From Clostridia bacterium (GTDB taxonomy: Bacteria > Bacillota > Clostridia > Christensenellales > Borkfalkiaceae): DNA of 64,000 nucleotides. Every line of letters begins with the position of its first letter. Position 1 is the stretch's first letter. The position numbers and the translations under genes were made by a program. Shown here in pieces: positions 18,401 to 27,322 of this stretch. A model generated the notes under the pieces. That model made no database searches. It saw only the letters and a program-made list of their open reading frames with translations, and was not told the DNA's origin. The stretch is from NCBI GenBank assembly GCA_017621735.1, contig JAGASM010000035.1:1-64000 (forward strand). Reading direction: 5' to 3'.

Positions 18401-20451
18401 ATATCATCGGTGTAACGGCAGGCTCTTTCTCGACGGCAGTCAGCGACTGGGATCCGATGATGTACGAGTTGGTGGTTGTGGCGCCCGAAAACGGTGCAAA
18501 TTACGTCCGTTTGGATTCGAACAACACCGTATTCCGTCATACGCAAAACGAACAAAAAGTTACCCTTTCGGGCAACGTTGCGATGTCGGGCGTTACCGTT
18601 TCTTTCAACGGATTTACTGCAACGAGCGGGAACGGCGGTGCGTGGAGCATGGTTTGCTCGATGCCTACTTCCGACTTGCAAATCACCTATTCAAAACTCG
18701 GATACGAAACGCAAACGCAAACGGTTGCACTTGCAGACCTTGCGGGCGGAACGTATACGGCGGAATCCGTTACGCTTGTAGAAAAGACGGTAACCGTCAG
18801 CGGCACGGTAACCGAAAGCGGAACGGGCGAAGGACTTGAAGGAGTCGTTGTTTCCGTCGTTGGAACGGACGTTTCCGCGACGACGAATGCAAACGGTGAG
18901 TATACGCTTTCCGTAGGTGCGGCTTCCGATATCACCTTACGCTTTACGTTGGACGGCTATACTGCTCCCGACGCGAGCAAAACGGCAACCGAACTCAACG
19001 ATGCGGCTACGCACGTTGTCGATGCGCAAATGGTTTCGACCAATCAAGTAACTTATATCACCTTAAAGGGAACCGTTTCTAATCTTAACGGCAACTTGGA
19101 AGGGGTTACGGTTGTGGTAGAAGGAACTCCCGATCTTACCGCAACGACGAATGCAAACGGCGAATTTACCATTGAAAACTTCCCCGTTCTCGATGCGAAT
19201 CTCATTCTCACCAAGGCGGGATATTTGACGACGAAGGTTGCATTCGTGGCGGAAAACGTCGGCGACGGCGCAGCGGAATACACGCTCGCAACGGCGGATA
19301 TGCCTCTCGAATATGCGGCGCTTAACGGAATCATCGCGGATAAAAACGACGATTTCGCCGCATGGAAGGGATACGTTACCCGCTCGAACGTCGGTTTTGA
19401 GTTTAAGTTTATCGGCTCCCGTGCTTTCAACGGGCGCATCGAGTTGTTCGTCGACACGGGCGCAAGTTCCGCAGACAACGCGCGGGACGCAAGCGATTAC
19501 CTTTTCAACTTGAATTCGAACGGAACGATTACCATCGTCAACTGGGCGGGCGGCGGAAACGAAACGCCTCACGCGCAAATGCAATTTACGGTACTCAACG
19601 CAGCGTCCGCTCCCGAAGCGTATTTCACCCTTCCTTATGCTTTCCTCGGTATCGAATCGACGGATATCATCGGTATTTCCGTCGGGCAATGGTCGACGAC
19701 GGCAAACGGCGGCGGTGGCGACTGGGACGGTTGGGACGACTTTGCACACGCGGGCATTAGCGGAAATTCGTTTGTCAAACCCGAATGGACGCAAGATTAT
19801 ATCCGTATCGGCTTGCACAACGAATTGTACGCGCTTGCAAGCAACGTGGCAGTCGATTTCACCTCGTACGATATTCACTTTGCTACGGGCGAAAACAACG
19901 ACGTTGCAACGGGCGCATACGGAAACGCAGGCTCGAATCCCGATAACTTCTACGCAAAGGTTACCGAAAGAAACGAAACGGGCGTAACGTTCAGTTTCAT
20001 CACGACGGGCGCGTTCGGAACGAACGGAGCGGCGAAAGAATTCGTCGTCATCTACTTCGATACGGGCGCAACGGTTAACGGATGGGACGGTATCGATTAT
20101 ACGATCCGTATTTATTCGGACGGCACGGTCGTCGGAAAGGCGGGCGGACCTTGGTGGAAGGTCGGAGGGAACGAAACGCAGCTTGGAACGGTTGTAATCA
20201 ACAACAACAGCGGCGTGATCACCTTCGAGTACACCGTAACCTACGAAACGCTCGGCATTACACAAAACGACGTATTCGGCGTGGCAATGCGCGAAGCGTG
20301 CGATAACGACGCCGACATGATGATTTATGAACCTTGGTGGGATTGTTACTATCAAGGGACGAGAATCGACGCGGCAAACAGCAGTCAATACGTTCGCGTA
20401 TCGGCGGACGGCACGTTGTATCAAGATAACGACAACGTAGCGGGAAACTGA
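15442..20451 (+). CDS. Giant modular surface lipoprotein with CBM9-like and carboxypeptidase-regulatory-like repeats
   Basis: A 1669-residue lipoprotein (lipobox LTAC, about residues 17-20). Module order by eye: CBM9-like sandwich (about 50-265), two carboxypeptidase-regulatory-like repeats (270-445), CBM9-like (453-615), three regulatory repeats (620-870), CBM9-like (880-1030), three regulatory repeats (1035-1275), CBM9-like (1290-1450), and a last variant (1455-1660). The regulatory repeats share GxVT, VEGT and ATTNANGEYT; the CBM9-like modules share ExYxDT and D-W-D-G-W. No catalytic motif is seen. Its place between the sugar permeases and the GH43 genes suggests a surface glycan-binding scaffold. 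The repeats look like block duplication of a [3 regulatory + CBM9] unit. Confidence 0.75.
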   Translation: MKQKWTCIAVALLSLTALTACKEPPVGGNPGDTYEDYTSTKQPGNDSFDYPGNYAAPELNMDGKGEDAEWLAITEPLATFGHGDAATVKAYRGEDALFFLFEVRDTILLTEGTANDDTVTRSDSIEFYLDTLADGGSKPQNDDYQINLGIHGKTRIMQGSGSGWGNWNGLIDYEVFLDGTLNDGTDASDTGYSVEVMIPYAQINIEKDDTIAISFGHVDKAGPGSAAGSDWDWYPWLYKGAPTEPQTPDNYVLLDKDNVLMSRDEEERPNAEMAGYVTDGQTQQPIVGATVSVLIGGSEQTTTTDEAGFFSFADVDPEGTYTVVIEKDGYISNSVTYTRAELRAANGGRVQKDISVLNESTVARTELVGTVKNVVDGAIGGATVRIEGTTMQTTASADGTFSIADVPVVAGEDVTLTVSKAGYGTSKTVVKSDSLVSNGETEVGDVNINLPYAQTGAFGLKNANFADSSMEISRTLTGVEFLLTGTRQLSGHIEIYVDTKDCASHRDNDTSFWCFNLEDTGRISGNHYAGGVFKLEGLEYTLEKNDSTGYSARFFVPYTYLGITPFEVFGISLGQWSTTANDWDGWGFAGQFVAPETPATLIRLSATNELYRADSNASMVTLSGNVGMQGVRVSVEGTDYAVTTGANGAWNMRIPATANAINLVYSIQGYQTQTTQIAAGYFDTHYAFSENVTMQEQSASVSGTVTDSVTGDPVEGVTVTVVGTQITATTNANGEYTLSGISTFGDVSITFVKEGYATQQKDISAADLAQSATHDLDVSFVSNAQVAEITLSGTVTNVNGAVAGATVTVEGTEYTATTNASGEWTIENFKSVDSKIVITKDGYIQKTLSYKAENLAQGADSYSMGEVDFVLDYVVFGELEEKIADAVRNAFPGFTFYVTRTETAFEFKMIGKRAFAGANLEFYLDIGANNARDYQLIFQPDGSLTVNHYTGSNTSTSALTWEVKNVDTAAEIYLTLPYTFLGVQPTDIIGVTAGSFSTAVSDWDPMMYELVVVAPENGANYVRLDSNNTVFRHTQNEQKVTLSGNVAMSGVTVSFNGFTATSGNGGAWSMVCSMPTSDLQITYSKLGYETQTQTVALADLAGGTYTAESVTLVEKTVTVSGTVTESGTGEGLEGVVVSVVGTDVSATTNANGEYTLSVGAASDITLRFTLDGYTAPDASKTATELNDAATHVVDAQMVSTNQVTYITLKGTVSNLNGNLEGVTVVVEGTPDLTATTNANGEFTIENFPVLDANLILTKAGYLTTKVAFVAENVGDGAAEYTLATADMPLEYAALNGIIADKNDDFAAWKGYVTRSNVGFEFKFIGSRAFNGRIELFVDTGASSADNARDASDYLFNLNSNGTITIVNWAGGGNETPHAQMQFTVLNAASAPEAYFTLPYAFLGIESTDIIGISVGQWSTTANGGGGDWDGWDDFAHAGISGNSFVKPEWTQDYIRIGLHNELYALASNVAVDFTSYDIHFATGENNDVATGAYGNAGSNPDNFYAKVTERNETGVTFSFITTGAFGTNGAAKEFVVIYFDTGATVNGWDGIDYTIRIYSDGTVVGKAGGPWWKVGGNETQLGTVVINNNSGVITFEYTVTYETLGITQNDVFGVAMREACDNDADMMIYEPWWDCYYQGTRIDAANSSQYVRVSADGTLYQDNDNVAGN

Positions 20452-20469
20452 AAAGGGAGGTAAATCGAA

Positions 20470-22968
20470 ATGAAAAAATTGCATAAAATTTCCATTGTAG
20501 CATTATCGACCTTGTTCCTTGTCGGGGCGGTTGCCTGCGACGGCGATCCCCAAGGCGGAACTCCCGGCGGAGACGGTGTAAAGTACACCGATCCGAATAC
20601 CGTATTCACCAAGTACGATAACAAAAATTACAACGAATATTTATTAGGCGAAGAAACGACCATTGAAAATCAATGGGAAGGGTACGGCATCGGCGATCCG
20701 TTCATCATGCGCTATAACGGCACGTACTACTTGTACTGCTCTTCGCTTGACACCGAAGTAGGCGTTCGCGCTTACAAATCGGCGGATCTCGTTAACTGGA
20801 CGCCCATCACGGGCGAAGGGTTGCGGGAAGGGTACGTTACGGAAGATCCCGTATCGAGATGCGCATACGCTCCCGAAGTGTACTACTTTAACGGCACGTT
20901 CTACATGTATACTTCGCCTTACGGCAACGGGCATTACGTATTGACGGCGACGAGCCCCGAAGGTCCGTTCGTCAAGGCGACGAATAACTTCGGTATGTCG
21001 ATCGACGGCTCCGTCCTCATTGACGACGATGAAAGTATGTGGTTCACCTACGCTTCGAGCGGCGGTATCCGTATGGCAAAGATGGACGATATGCTCACCG
21101 TCAACACAAGCGCTACTCCGCAACTCAACGGCACGTCCATCGGCGGTTGGACGGAAGGTCCTTACATCTTAAAGAGGGACGGGATCTATTATCTCACCTA
21201 TACGGGAAACCACGTTACCTCGGAGGGATACCGCATCGCATATGCAACGGCGGATAACATCGCGACGAATGCGGGCGGAATTGACAGAAACGCATGGACG
21301 CGCGCATGGAACAACCCCGTTGCGCTTGAAACGGAAACGGCATTAAAGGGGATCGGGCACTCGTCCACCGTCATGGGACCGGATATGGATTCGCATTATC
21401 TTGCGTACCATATGCTCAACTCTTCGGGCGGACCGAACAGAAGCCTTGGCGTCGACAGATTGCTCTTCAACGGAAAGCAAATGTCCGTATCGCCTTCGCT
21501 TACCGATAGCGTAACGCCTACGCTTCCCGAATTCTATGCGCTTGCAGCGGACGAAGAAAAGTTTGACGAAAGCGATACGTTCCTTCTTTCTTCCAGCGAA
21601 ACGGCAGACGACTTCACGGCGGAATTTAACTTGAAAGGCGCAAGCACGGCAGAATACGTCGTCGGCTATACGGATGCGAGCAACTACGTCAGCGTCGTCG
21701 TTAACTTGACGGAAAAGACGGTTGTCCTCAACGAAGTAAAGGGCGGACAAAGCAGTCAAAAGGGAGCGGGGACGCTCGTCAACGCATTCGACGCAAACGC
21801 GCTTCACACCGTACGCGTTTCCAACCGCGGTGGGAAAGTGGACGTCGTATTCGACAATATGACGAAGATCGACGATGCGGAACTTGACATCTCCGCGGGT
21901 AAAATCGGCTACAAGTCGGTTGGCGAAGCGGAAATCGGCTATACCGCGTTCAGTAACGTCGCAATGGGCATGAGCGACGAGCGCGAAGCAAAACAAGCGG
22001 AAGGGATTGTCGGTTCGTCCAACTACCTCTACGAAAACACGTACAACCAAGCAACCAAACTTGGCGAGGACAGCGGTCTTTCCGTCATCGCGGAAGGCTC
22101 GGCGCTCGACGGCGCAAAGGCGCTTACGCTCGGCGGAAACGGCGATTACGTTTCTTATCTTCTCAACTTCCACGAGGAAGGAAGATACGGGCTGGAACTC
22201 ACCTATAAGGCGGAAGACGGCGGAAAGAAGATTGGCGTAAAAGTTGCCGACGGCACGGTATACCGTTGTACGCTTCCCGAAATTGAAACGCAAGACGGCG
22301 AAACGTACGTCAAGGCGATCGTCGGCGAATTTGACGTAGATGCAGGCATTACGACGGTGCGTACGGAAAACCTCGGCGAAGCAATCACCTTTGCTTGTTT
22401 GAGTTTTGTTCCCGTTTCGTCCGTTACGCCTGATTTTGAGCAAACGCTCGACGAATACGTAGAAAACGGCGCGGACTACAAGACGATTTGGAAGATCAAA
22501 GACGGCGGTCATTACGCGAAAGCGGGGACAAGACAACTCGTCTATTTCGGTGATAACAAGTTGACCGATTTCACGCTTGAAGTGGAAATGAAGTTAGAAG
22601 GCGCGACGGGCACGTCTACGGCGGGGATCGTCTTCCATGCGCAAAACTATGCGGCGTCCTCTCACGACGGGTACACGAGTATTCAAGGGTATTATTTGAG
22701 CATCAACAACAACCAAATCGTGTTGGAACGCTTAAACTATGCGGACGATTCGAGATTTATCGGCACGTACGTACAAGGAAATCCCTTTGCAACGAGCGAC
22801 GTATTCGTTCCTCTTAAAATTCAGGTGCGCGGAAATACGTACACCGTATGGTCGGGAGAAACGAAACTCATCGAAGCGACGGATACGTTCGCGTTTACCG
22901 CAGGAAAAATCGGTTTGTATACCAACGGTGCGGCGGTCGTGTTCCGCAATTTGAAAATCAGTACCTAA
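20470..22968 (+). CDS. GH43-family glycoside hydrolase lipoprotein (first)
   Basis: An 832-residue surface enzyme with lipobox GAVAC (about residues 18-23). The five-bladed GH43 propeller spans about 60-350. The catalytic triad is visible: Asp in GIGDPF (about 75), Asp in SIDGSV (about 179) and Glu in TEGPYI (about 229). Two beta-sandwich regions follow (about 370-650 and 660-832), the last like a concanavalin-type fold. Family members are arabinanases, arabinofuranosidases or xylosidases. ATG follows GGGAGG. It is a paralogue of the next gene and shares YLTYTGNHVTS and GYRIAY with it. Confidence 0.87.
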   Translation: MKKLHKISIVALSTLFLVGAVACDGDPQGGTPGGDGVKYTDPNTVFTKYDNKNYNEYLLGEETTIENQWEGYGIGDPFIMRYNGTYYLYCSSLDTEVGVRAYKSADLVNWTPITGEGLREGYVTEDPVSRCAYAPEVYYFNGTFYMYTSPYGNGHYVLTATSPEGPFVKATNNFGMSIDGSVLIDDDESMWFTYASSGGIRMAKMDDMLTVNTSATPQLNGTSIGGWTEGPYILKRDGIYYLTYTGNHVTSEGYRIAYATADNIATNAGGIDRNAWTRAWNNPVALETETALKGIGHSSTVMGPDMDSHYLAYHMLNSSGGPNRSLGVDRLLFNGKQMSVSPSLTDSVTPTLPEFYALAADEEKFDESDTFLLSSSETADDFTAEFNLKGASTAEYVVGYTDASNYVSVVVNLTEKTVVLNEVKGGQSSQKGAGTLVNAFDANALHTVRVSNRGGKVDVVFDNMTKIDDAELDISAGKIGYKSVGEAEIGYTAFSNVAMGMSDEREAKQAEGIVGSSNYLYENTYNQATKLGEDSGLSVIAEGSALDGAKALTLGGNGDYVSYLLNFHEEGRYGLELTYKAEDGGKKIGVKVADGTVYRCTLPEIETQDGETYVKAIVGEFDVDAGITTVRTENLGEAITFACLSFVPVSSVTPDFEQTLDEYVENGADYKTIWKIKDGGHYAKAGTRQLVYFGDNKLTDFTLEVEMKLEGATGTSTAGIVFHAQNYAASSHDGYTSIQGYYLSINNNQIVLERLNYADDSRFIGTYVQGNPFATSDVFVPLKIQVRGNTYTVWSGETKLIEATDTFAFTAGKIGLYTNGAAVVFRNLKIST

Positions 22969-22979
22969 TCGACGTGGAA

Positions 22980-23006
22980 ATGCGGAATGGTGTTACTATT
23001 CCGCAT
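22980..23006 (+). promoter_or_regulatory. Intercistronic hairpin between the GH43 genes
   Basis: ATGCGGAAT (22980-22988) pairs with ATTCCGCAT (22998-23006), loop 9 nt, followed by CTCCTTTATT. It could be a weak terminator or mRNA processing site that sets the ratio of the two enzymes. Confidence 0.55.
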
Positions 23007-23025
23007 CTCCTTTATTCGGAGAAAA

Positions 23026-25431
23026 ATGAAAGTTAAATCGCTAATTTGTACAGTTATGGCAGTATCAATGCTCGGGGCGAGCGCGTGTAAAGAAACGCCG
23101 TTTCAGAGAGGGGAGGAAATTGAGGTGAATCCTACCGTAGGCGAACGTTATCAAAATCATATTGAAATCGAAGGACAATGGGGTTCTTCCGCGGCGACGG
23201 GCGCAGACGGTCAGTACGGCATCGGCGATCCGTTCGTCATGCGCTACAACGGAAAGTACTATTTGTATCCGTCTACGTCCGATCCGTGCGACGGGATCAA
23301 AGTGTTTGAGTCGGACGACATGGTGAACTGGACGTATAAGGGGTTTGCCGTTTCGGAATCGGAACGAACGGTACACGGCGCTTATGCCCCGGAGGTCGTC
23401 TACTACAACGGTTATTTTTACATGTGTCAATCCCGCGCGGGAAAGGGGCATTATATTTACCGCTCGGAAAGCCCGACGGAAGGGTTTACACTCATCAGTA
23501 AGACGGACGGCGGGAACGAAGAGGATATCGATTACGGCAATCTCGGAATGGGAATCGACGGTGCTTTTTACGTTTCGGACGACGGGAAATTGTACCTTCT
23601 CCATACGAGTACGCCCGCAGGATTGAAGTATAATGAAATTACCGACGTCAACGACGTCCGCGTAGAAACGGTCGGAAGAACGAAAACGCTGGGCGACGCA
23701 AACCTCAATCATTGGATCGAGGGGCCGGGGATAATCCGTCGGGGCGACGTCAGTTATTTGACGTATACGGGCAATCACGTTACGTCCAAAGGATACCGCA
23801 TTGCGTATTCGTACGCGGAAAATTTGAGCGATCTTTCCTCTTTTGTACAACCGATCGAAAACGTAACGATCATCGACACTTCGGACGAACACTATGGGTT
23901 GGGACATAGCAGCAACTTTAACGGGCCCGACCTCGACTCCATTTACACAGCGTATCACAGTTTGGTGGGAAGGGGCCCCGCGCGCCGCTACAACTTGGAT
24001 AGATACCTTGCGAGCGGTTCGCTTTTGACGGCAAACGGCGTAACGCACCGCCCCGTGGCAATGCCAAACAAGCCTACCATGTCCGCGGTGAACGGAGATG
24101 AACTTGACTACAGCGGGGGCATGTATTGCCTTGGCGAAGCGGGAAAATACTTTACGGCGGAGTTTAATTTGATTCCGTGCGACGGGCAAGAACTCTTTTT
24201 TGGCAACGGCTATTCCGTTCGGCTTACGGAAGGCGGGATCGCCCTTTACAAAGACGGTGCCCTCCAAACGTCGAAAGACGCATATTACGCAAAGGACAAA
24301 CTCAATACCGTGCGCGTAGAAAGCGGCGACGGCGTCGGGCACGTGTACCTCAACGGAATGCGCCTTATTTCTTACGATCCTGTCGGACGCGCATCTTTGC
24401 TTGGATACGCGAAAAAGGACGGCGTTTTCTATACTGCTTTTACCAACGACGTTTTTGGAACGTCCGATTTTGAGGCGGTAAAAAATTTCCCGACGCGGTT
24501 TCCCGCGACGGCTTACTTAAAAGGGGAAAACCGCGGATTTTCCATCGCCGACGCGGAAGAAGTCAAGGGCGGTTTGCGCGTCGGAGAAAAACAAAACTTG
24601 ATCAAAACGCAGGACGCGGAGTATGCGGTGCGCCTTTCGACGCAAGGAGATTGGGTGAAATATGCGGTCGATATTCCCGCAAGCGAAAAGTATTCTCTTT
24701 CCGCCCGCGTAGCAAGCAGTACGGACGGATCGCTTAAAATCACCGTGGGGAACAAAGAACATACGGTCGCGTTTTCCGCACGCGAAGGGGAGAATATTTC
24801 CCTCGGCACGATGGCGTGCGAAGAGGGCGTTACCACGATGAAGGTAGAACTTTTGTCGGGAGAGATCGACCTCGTTTGGCTTGACGTGCAGGGAGATGCG
24901 GAAGGAAACGCGGACGAATCGCTGGCGGCATTTACTCGCTTAAACGGCGCCGTAGAGGCGCAAGGCGAAACGTTAACGGTGAGCGGCACGACGGATTTTG
25001 GAAACGACGGCGTTGCAATTTGGGGCGGGCGCGGCATGTCCGACTACGAAGTGGAAGTTGACTTCGTTGCAAAAGAGGGCACGACGGAGTTCGGGTTTAT
25101 GGTCCGTGCAAACGACTATTCCTATCACTCCGCACAACCGACGCAGTCTTGGCGGGGGTATTACGTGTCCGTTTCCTCTCAAATTATCGCGTTGAGCCGT
25201 TACGATTATAGCGGAATTACCCTTTCGGCAAATCGGAAGGCGGGGCTTTTGGACGGCGGAGAACATCAAGTAAAAATCACGGCGGAAGGCAATGCGATTA
25301 CCGTATTCGTCGACGGGGAGAAACAGTTTACAGCCGTCGATCCAAACGCCTTCCTTTATGGAAAATTCGGCATTTTCGTCGATAACGGACAGGTGGAAAT
25401 TAAGAATTTTCGGTTTCAGTTGCGGGGATGA
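23026..25431 (+). CDS. GH43-family glycoside hydrolase lipoprotein (second)
   Basis: An 801-residue GH43 lipoprotein (lipobox GASAC, about residues 15-20). Catalytic residues by motif: Asp in GIGDPF (about 68), Asp in GIDGAF (about 178), Glu in WIEGPGI (about 233). A C-terminal carbohydrate-binding-like sandwich (about 490-620, VRLSTQGDWVKYAVDI) and a last sandwich (about 640-801) follow. The start at 23026 follows CGGAG; an in-frame upstream start lies inside the hairpin and lacks a ribosome site. It ends the long operon. Substrate is likely an arabinan, arabinoxylan or similar, inferred from neighbours. Confidence 0.87.
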   Translation: MKVKSLICTVMAVSMLGASACKETPFQRGEEIEVNPTVGERYQNHIEIEGQWGSSAATGADGQYGIGDPFVMRYNGKYYLYPSTSDPCDGIKVFESDDMVNWTYKGFAVSESERTVHGAYAPEVVYYNGYFYMCQSRAGKGHYIYRSESPTEGFTLISKTDGGNEEDIDYGNLGMGIDGAFYVSDDGKLYLLHTSTPAGLKYNEITDVNDVRVETVGRTKTLGDANLNHWIEGPGIIRRGDVSYLTYTGNHVTSKGYRIAYSYAENLSDLSSFVQPIENVTIIDTSDEHYGLGHSSNFNGPDLDSIYTAYHSLVGRGPARRYNLDRYLASGSLLTANGVTHRPVAMPNKPTMSAVNGDELDYSGGMYCLGEAGKYFTAEFNLIPCDGQELFFGNGYSVRLTEGGIALYKDGALQTSKDAYYAKDKLNTVRVESGDGVGHVYLNGMRLISYDPVGRASLLGYAKKDGVFYTAFTNDVFGTSDFEAVKNFPTRFPATAYLKGENRGFSIADAEEVKGGLRVGEKQNLIKTQDAEYAVRLSTQGDWVKYAVDIPASEKYSLSARVASSTDGSLKITVGNKEHTVAFSAREGENISLGTMACEEGVTTMKVELLSGEIDLVWLDVQGDAEGNADESLAAFTRLNGAVEAQGETLTVSGTTDFGNDGVAIWGGRGMSDYEVEVDFVAKEGTTEFGFMVRANDYSYHSAQPTQSWRGYYVSVSSQIIALSRYDYSGITLSANRKAGLLDGGEHQVKITAEGNAITVFVDGEKQFTAVDPNAFLYGKFGIFVDNGQVEIKNFRFQLRG

Positions 25432-25462
25432 AAAATAATTTTATAAATTTTTTGATAGGCTA

Positions 25463-25491
25463 TTCCATTTTATGGAAAAGTGTGATATGAT
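25463..25491 (+). promoter_or_regulatory. GH2 promoter with palindrome over the -35
   Basis: TTCCAT (25463-25468), 17 bp, TATGAT (25486-25491). The -35 lies inside the palindrome TTCCATTTTATGGAA (25463-25477), a probable operator. Confidence 0.6.
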
Positions 25492-25529
25492 AAAATAGAT
25501 AAAAATTTGAAGCAAAAAGGAAACGATCT

Positions 25530-27263
25530 ATGAAACACACAAAATGCTACATTCCCGAATATCCCCGTCCGCAATTTGTTCGCTCCGACTGGACGAATTT
25601 GAACGGCGAGTGGGCGTTCGCCTTTGGCGAAGAGGTTACGGAGGCGGAGGCGTTAAAGGGGAATCTTTCCCGCGTCATCAACGTTCCCTTTTCTTACGAA
25701 ACGAAATTGAGCGGAATTGCCGATGAAACGTCGCATAAAACCGTTTGGTACTCAAAGAGTATTTGTGGAAAAAAGGGAAAACGGGCGATTTTACACTTTG
25801 ACGGTGCGGACTACCAAACGACCGTTTGGATTAACGGAAAACGGGTGGGGGAACACGTCGGGGCTTACGCGCGGTTTTCTTTTGACGTAACCAAATATTT
25901 GACGAAAGCGGAAAATCTTCTCGTCGTCCGTTGCGTCGATCCCGATCATCCCGCACAAGTGCGCGGAAAACAGCGTTGGGAAAAAGAAAACTTCGGATGT
26001 TGGTACGTACAAACGACGGGTATTTACAAGACTGTTTGGATGGAGTACGTTGAAGACGTTTATTTGACGGCGTTAAAAATCACTCCCGTCTTGCAAGATT
26101 ACAGCGTTCGTTTTGACGTGAGCGTCAACGCGCCGTCCGAGGACGTCGAAGTGCGGTTTGACGTTTCGTTTAATGGAAAACGGGTGCAAACGGCGTGCGT
26201 TTGCGTAAGCGACTTGGAAAATTCGGTTTCCGTCCGCTTAAACAGCGATAAACTGACCTATCAGGCGGAAGTTTGGGGAATGAACCATCCAAACCTCTAC
26301 GACGTCGACGTAACCGTATACAAGGGCGGAAAACTGGTAGACAGCGTTGGAAGTTACTTTGGCTTGCGGGAATTTAAGGCAAAAGACGGTCAACTCTTGT
26401 TGAACAATCAGCCTTATTATTTGCGCTTGGTGCTCGATCAAGGGTATTGGCCGGAAAGCGGAATTACGCCCCCTTCGGAAGAAGCGCTTGTAAAAGACAT
26501 TGAACTTTGCAAGGCGATGGGCTTTAACGGGGCGAGAAAACATCAAAAGGTAGAAGACGAGCGCTTCTTCTACTATGCCGACGTTATGGGATATGCCGTT
26601 TGGTGTGAACTTCCTTCCAACCATTGGGTAAGCGACGACGCTTCTTGCGCAATTACCAAAGAATGGCTTGAAATCGTCCGCCAAAATTACAATCACCCTT
26701 CTTTGCTTACGTGGGTTATTTTCAATGAAAGTTGGGGCGTGAGAAATATTGCGCAAAGTGCAGAACAGCAAAATCTTGCAACGGGGCTTTATTATTTGAC
26801 GAAGAGCATCGATCCCGTGCGTCCCGTCGTGTCGAACGACGGCTGGGTGCATGCAAAAAGCGATATTTTGAGCTTGCATCATTACGAACAAAACGGGGAA
26901 AAATTGTTTTCCGTATACGATAGCATAGAAAAGTTAACGGAAGGAAAGGGGACGCTTTCCCACTTCTTGCCGTTTGCGGAAGGGTATTGCTATGAAGGAC
27001 AGCCGATTGTCATGAGCGAGTTTGGCGGAACGGCGTACGTGCGCGACGAGGCAAACGGTTGGGGGTACGGAATCGGCGTCAAAGACGATACGGATTACTT
27101 AAACCGTTTCGGCGGGTTGATTCGCGCCATCGAAAAGATGAATATCAGCGGATATTGCTATACGCAAGTTACCGACGTAGAACAAGAGGTGAACGGGCTT
27201 TTGTATCCCGATCGTTCGCCGAAAGTTCCGTTGGAAGAAATTGCAAAAAGAAACGGAAAATAA
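25530..27263 (+). CDS. GH2-family glycoside hydrolase (beta-galactosidase/glucuronidase-like)
   Basis: A 577-residue cytosolic GH2 enzyme with the classic order: jelly-roll sugar-binding domain (about 1-180), immunoglobulin-like domain (about 185-285) and TIM barrel (about 290-577). The acid/base is Glu in VIFNESWG (about residue 399) and the nucleophile Glu in IVMSEFGG (about 496). It lacks the extra C-terminal domains of LacZ, so it is nearer the short glucuronidase/galactosidase type. No signal peptide, so it should act on imported oligosaccharides. It has its own promoter. Confidence 0.9.
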   Translation: MKHTKCYIPEYPRPQFVRSDWTNLNGEWAFAFGEEVTEAEALKGNLSRVINVPFSYETKLSGIADETSHKTVWYSKSICGKKGKRAILHFDGADYQTTVWINGKRVGEHVGAYARFSFDVTKYLTKAENLLVVRCVDPDHPAQVRGKQRWEKENFGCWYVQTTGIYKTVWMEYVEDVYLTALKITPVLQDYSVRFDVSVNAPSEDVEVRFDVSFNGKRVQTACVCVSDLENSVSVRLNSDKLTYQAEVWGMNHPNLYDVDVTVYKGGKLVDSVGSYFGLREFKAKDGQLLLNNQPYYLRLVLDQGYWPESGITPPSEEALVKDIELCKAMGFNGARKHQKVEDERFFYYADVMGYAVWCELPSNHWVSDDASCAITKEWLEIVRQNYNHPSLLTWVIFNESWGVRNIAQSAEQQNLATGLYYLTKSIDPVRPVVSNDGWVHAKSDILSLHHYEQNGEKLFSVYDSIEKLTEGKGTLSHFLPFAEGYCYEGQPIVMSEFGGTAYVRDEANGWGYGIGVKDDTDYLNRFGGLIRAIEKMNISGYCYTQVTDVEQEVNGLLYPDRSPKVPLEEIAKRNGK

Positions 27264-27272
27264 CGGATAAAG

Positions 27273-27299
27273 AAAAAACCGACGTAAAGTCGGTTTTTT
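27273..27299. terminator. Bidirectional intrinsic terminator
   Basis: AAAAAACCGAC / GTCGGTTTTTT with loop GTAAA; serves the GH2 gene (+) and the convergent ylmH-like gene (-). Confidence 0.92.
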
Positions 27300-27322
27300 T
27301 CATGTAAAAAAGTAAAATGTTG

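Noticed and set aside
15600..20484. Several long minus-strand open frames opposite the giant lipoprotein
   Set aside because: They mirror the repeats of the plus-strand gene, lack start signals and have Arg/Val/Cys-rich shadow composition.
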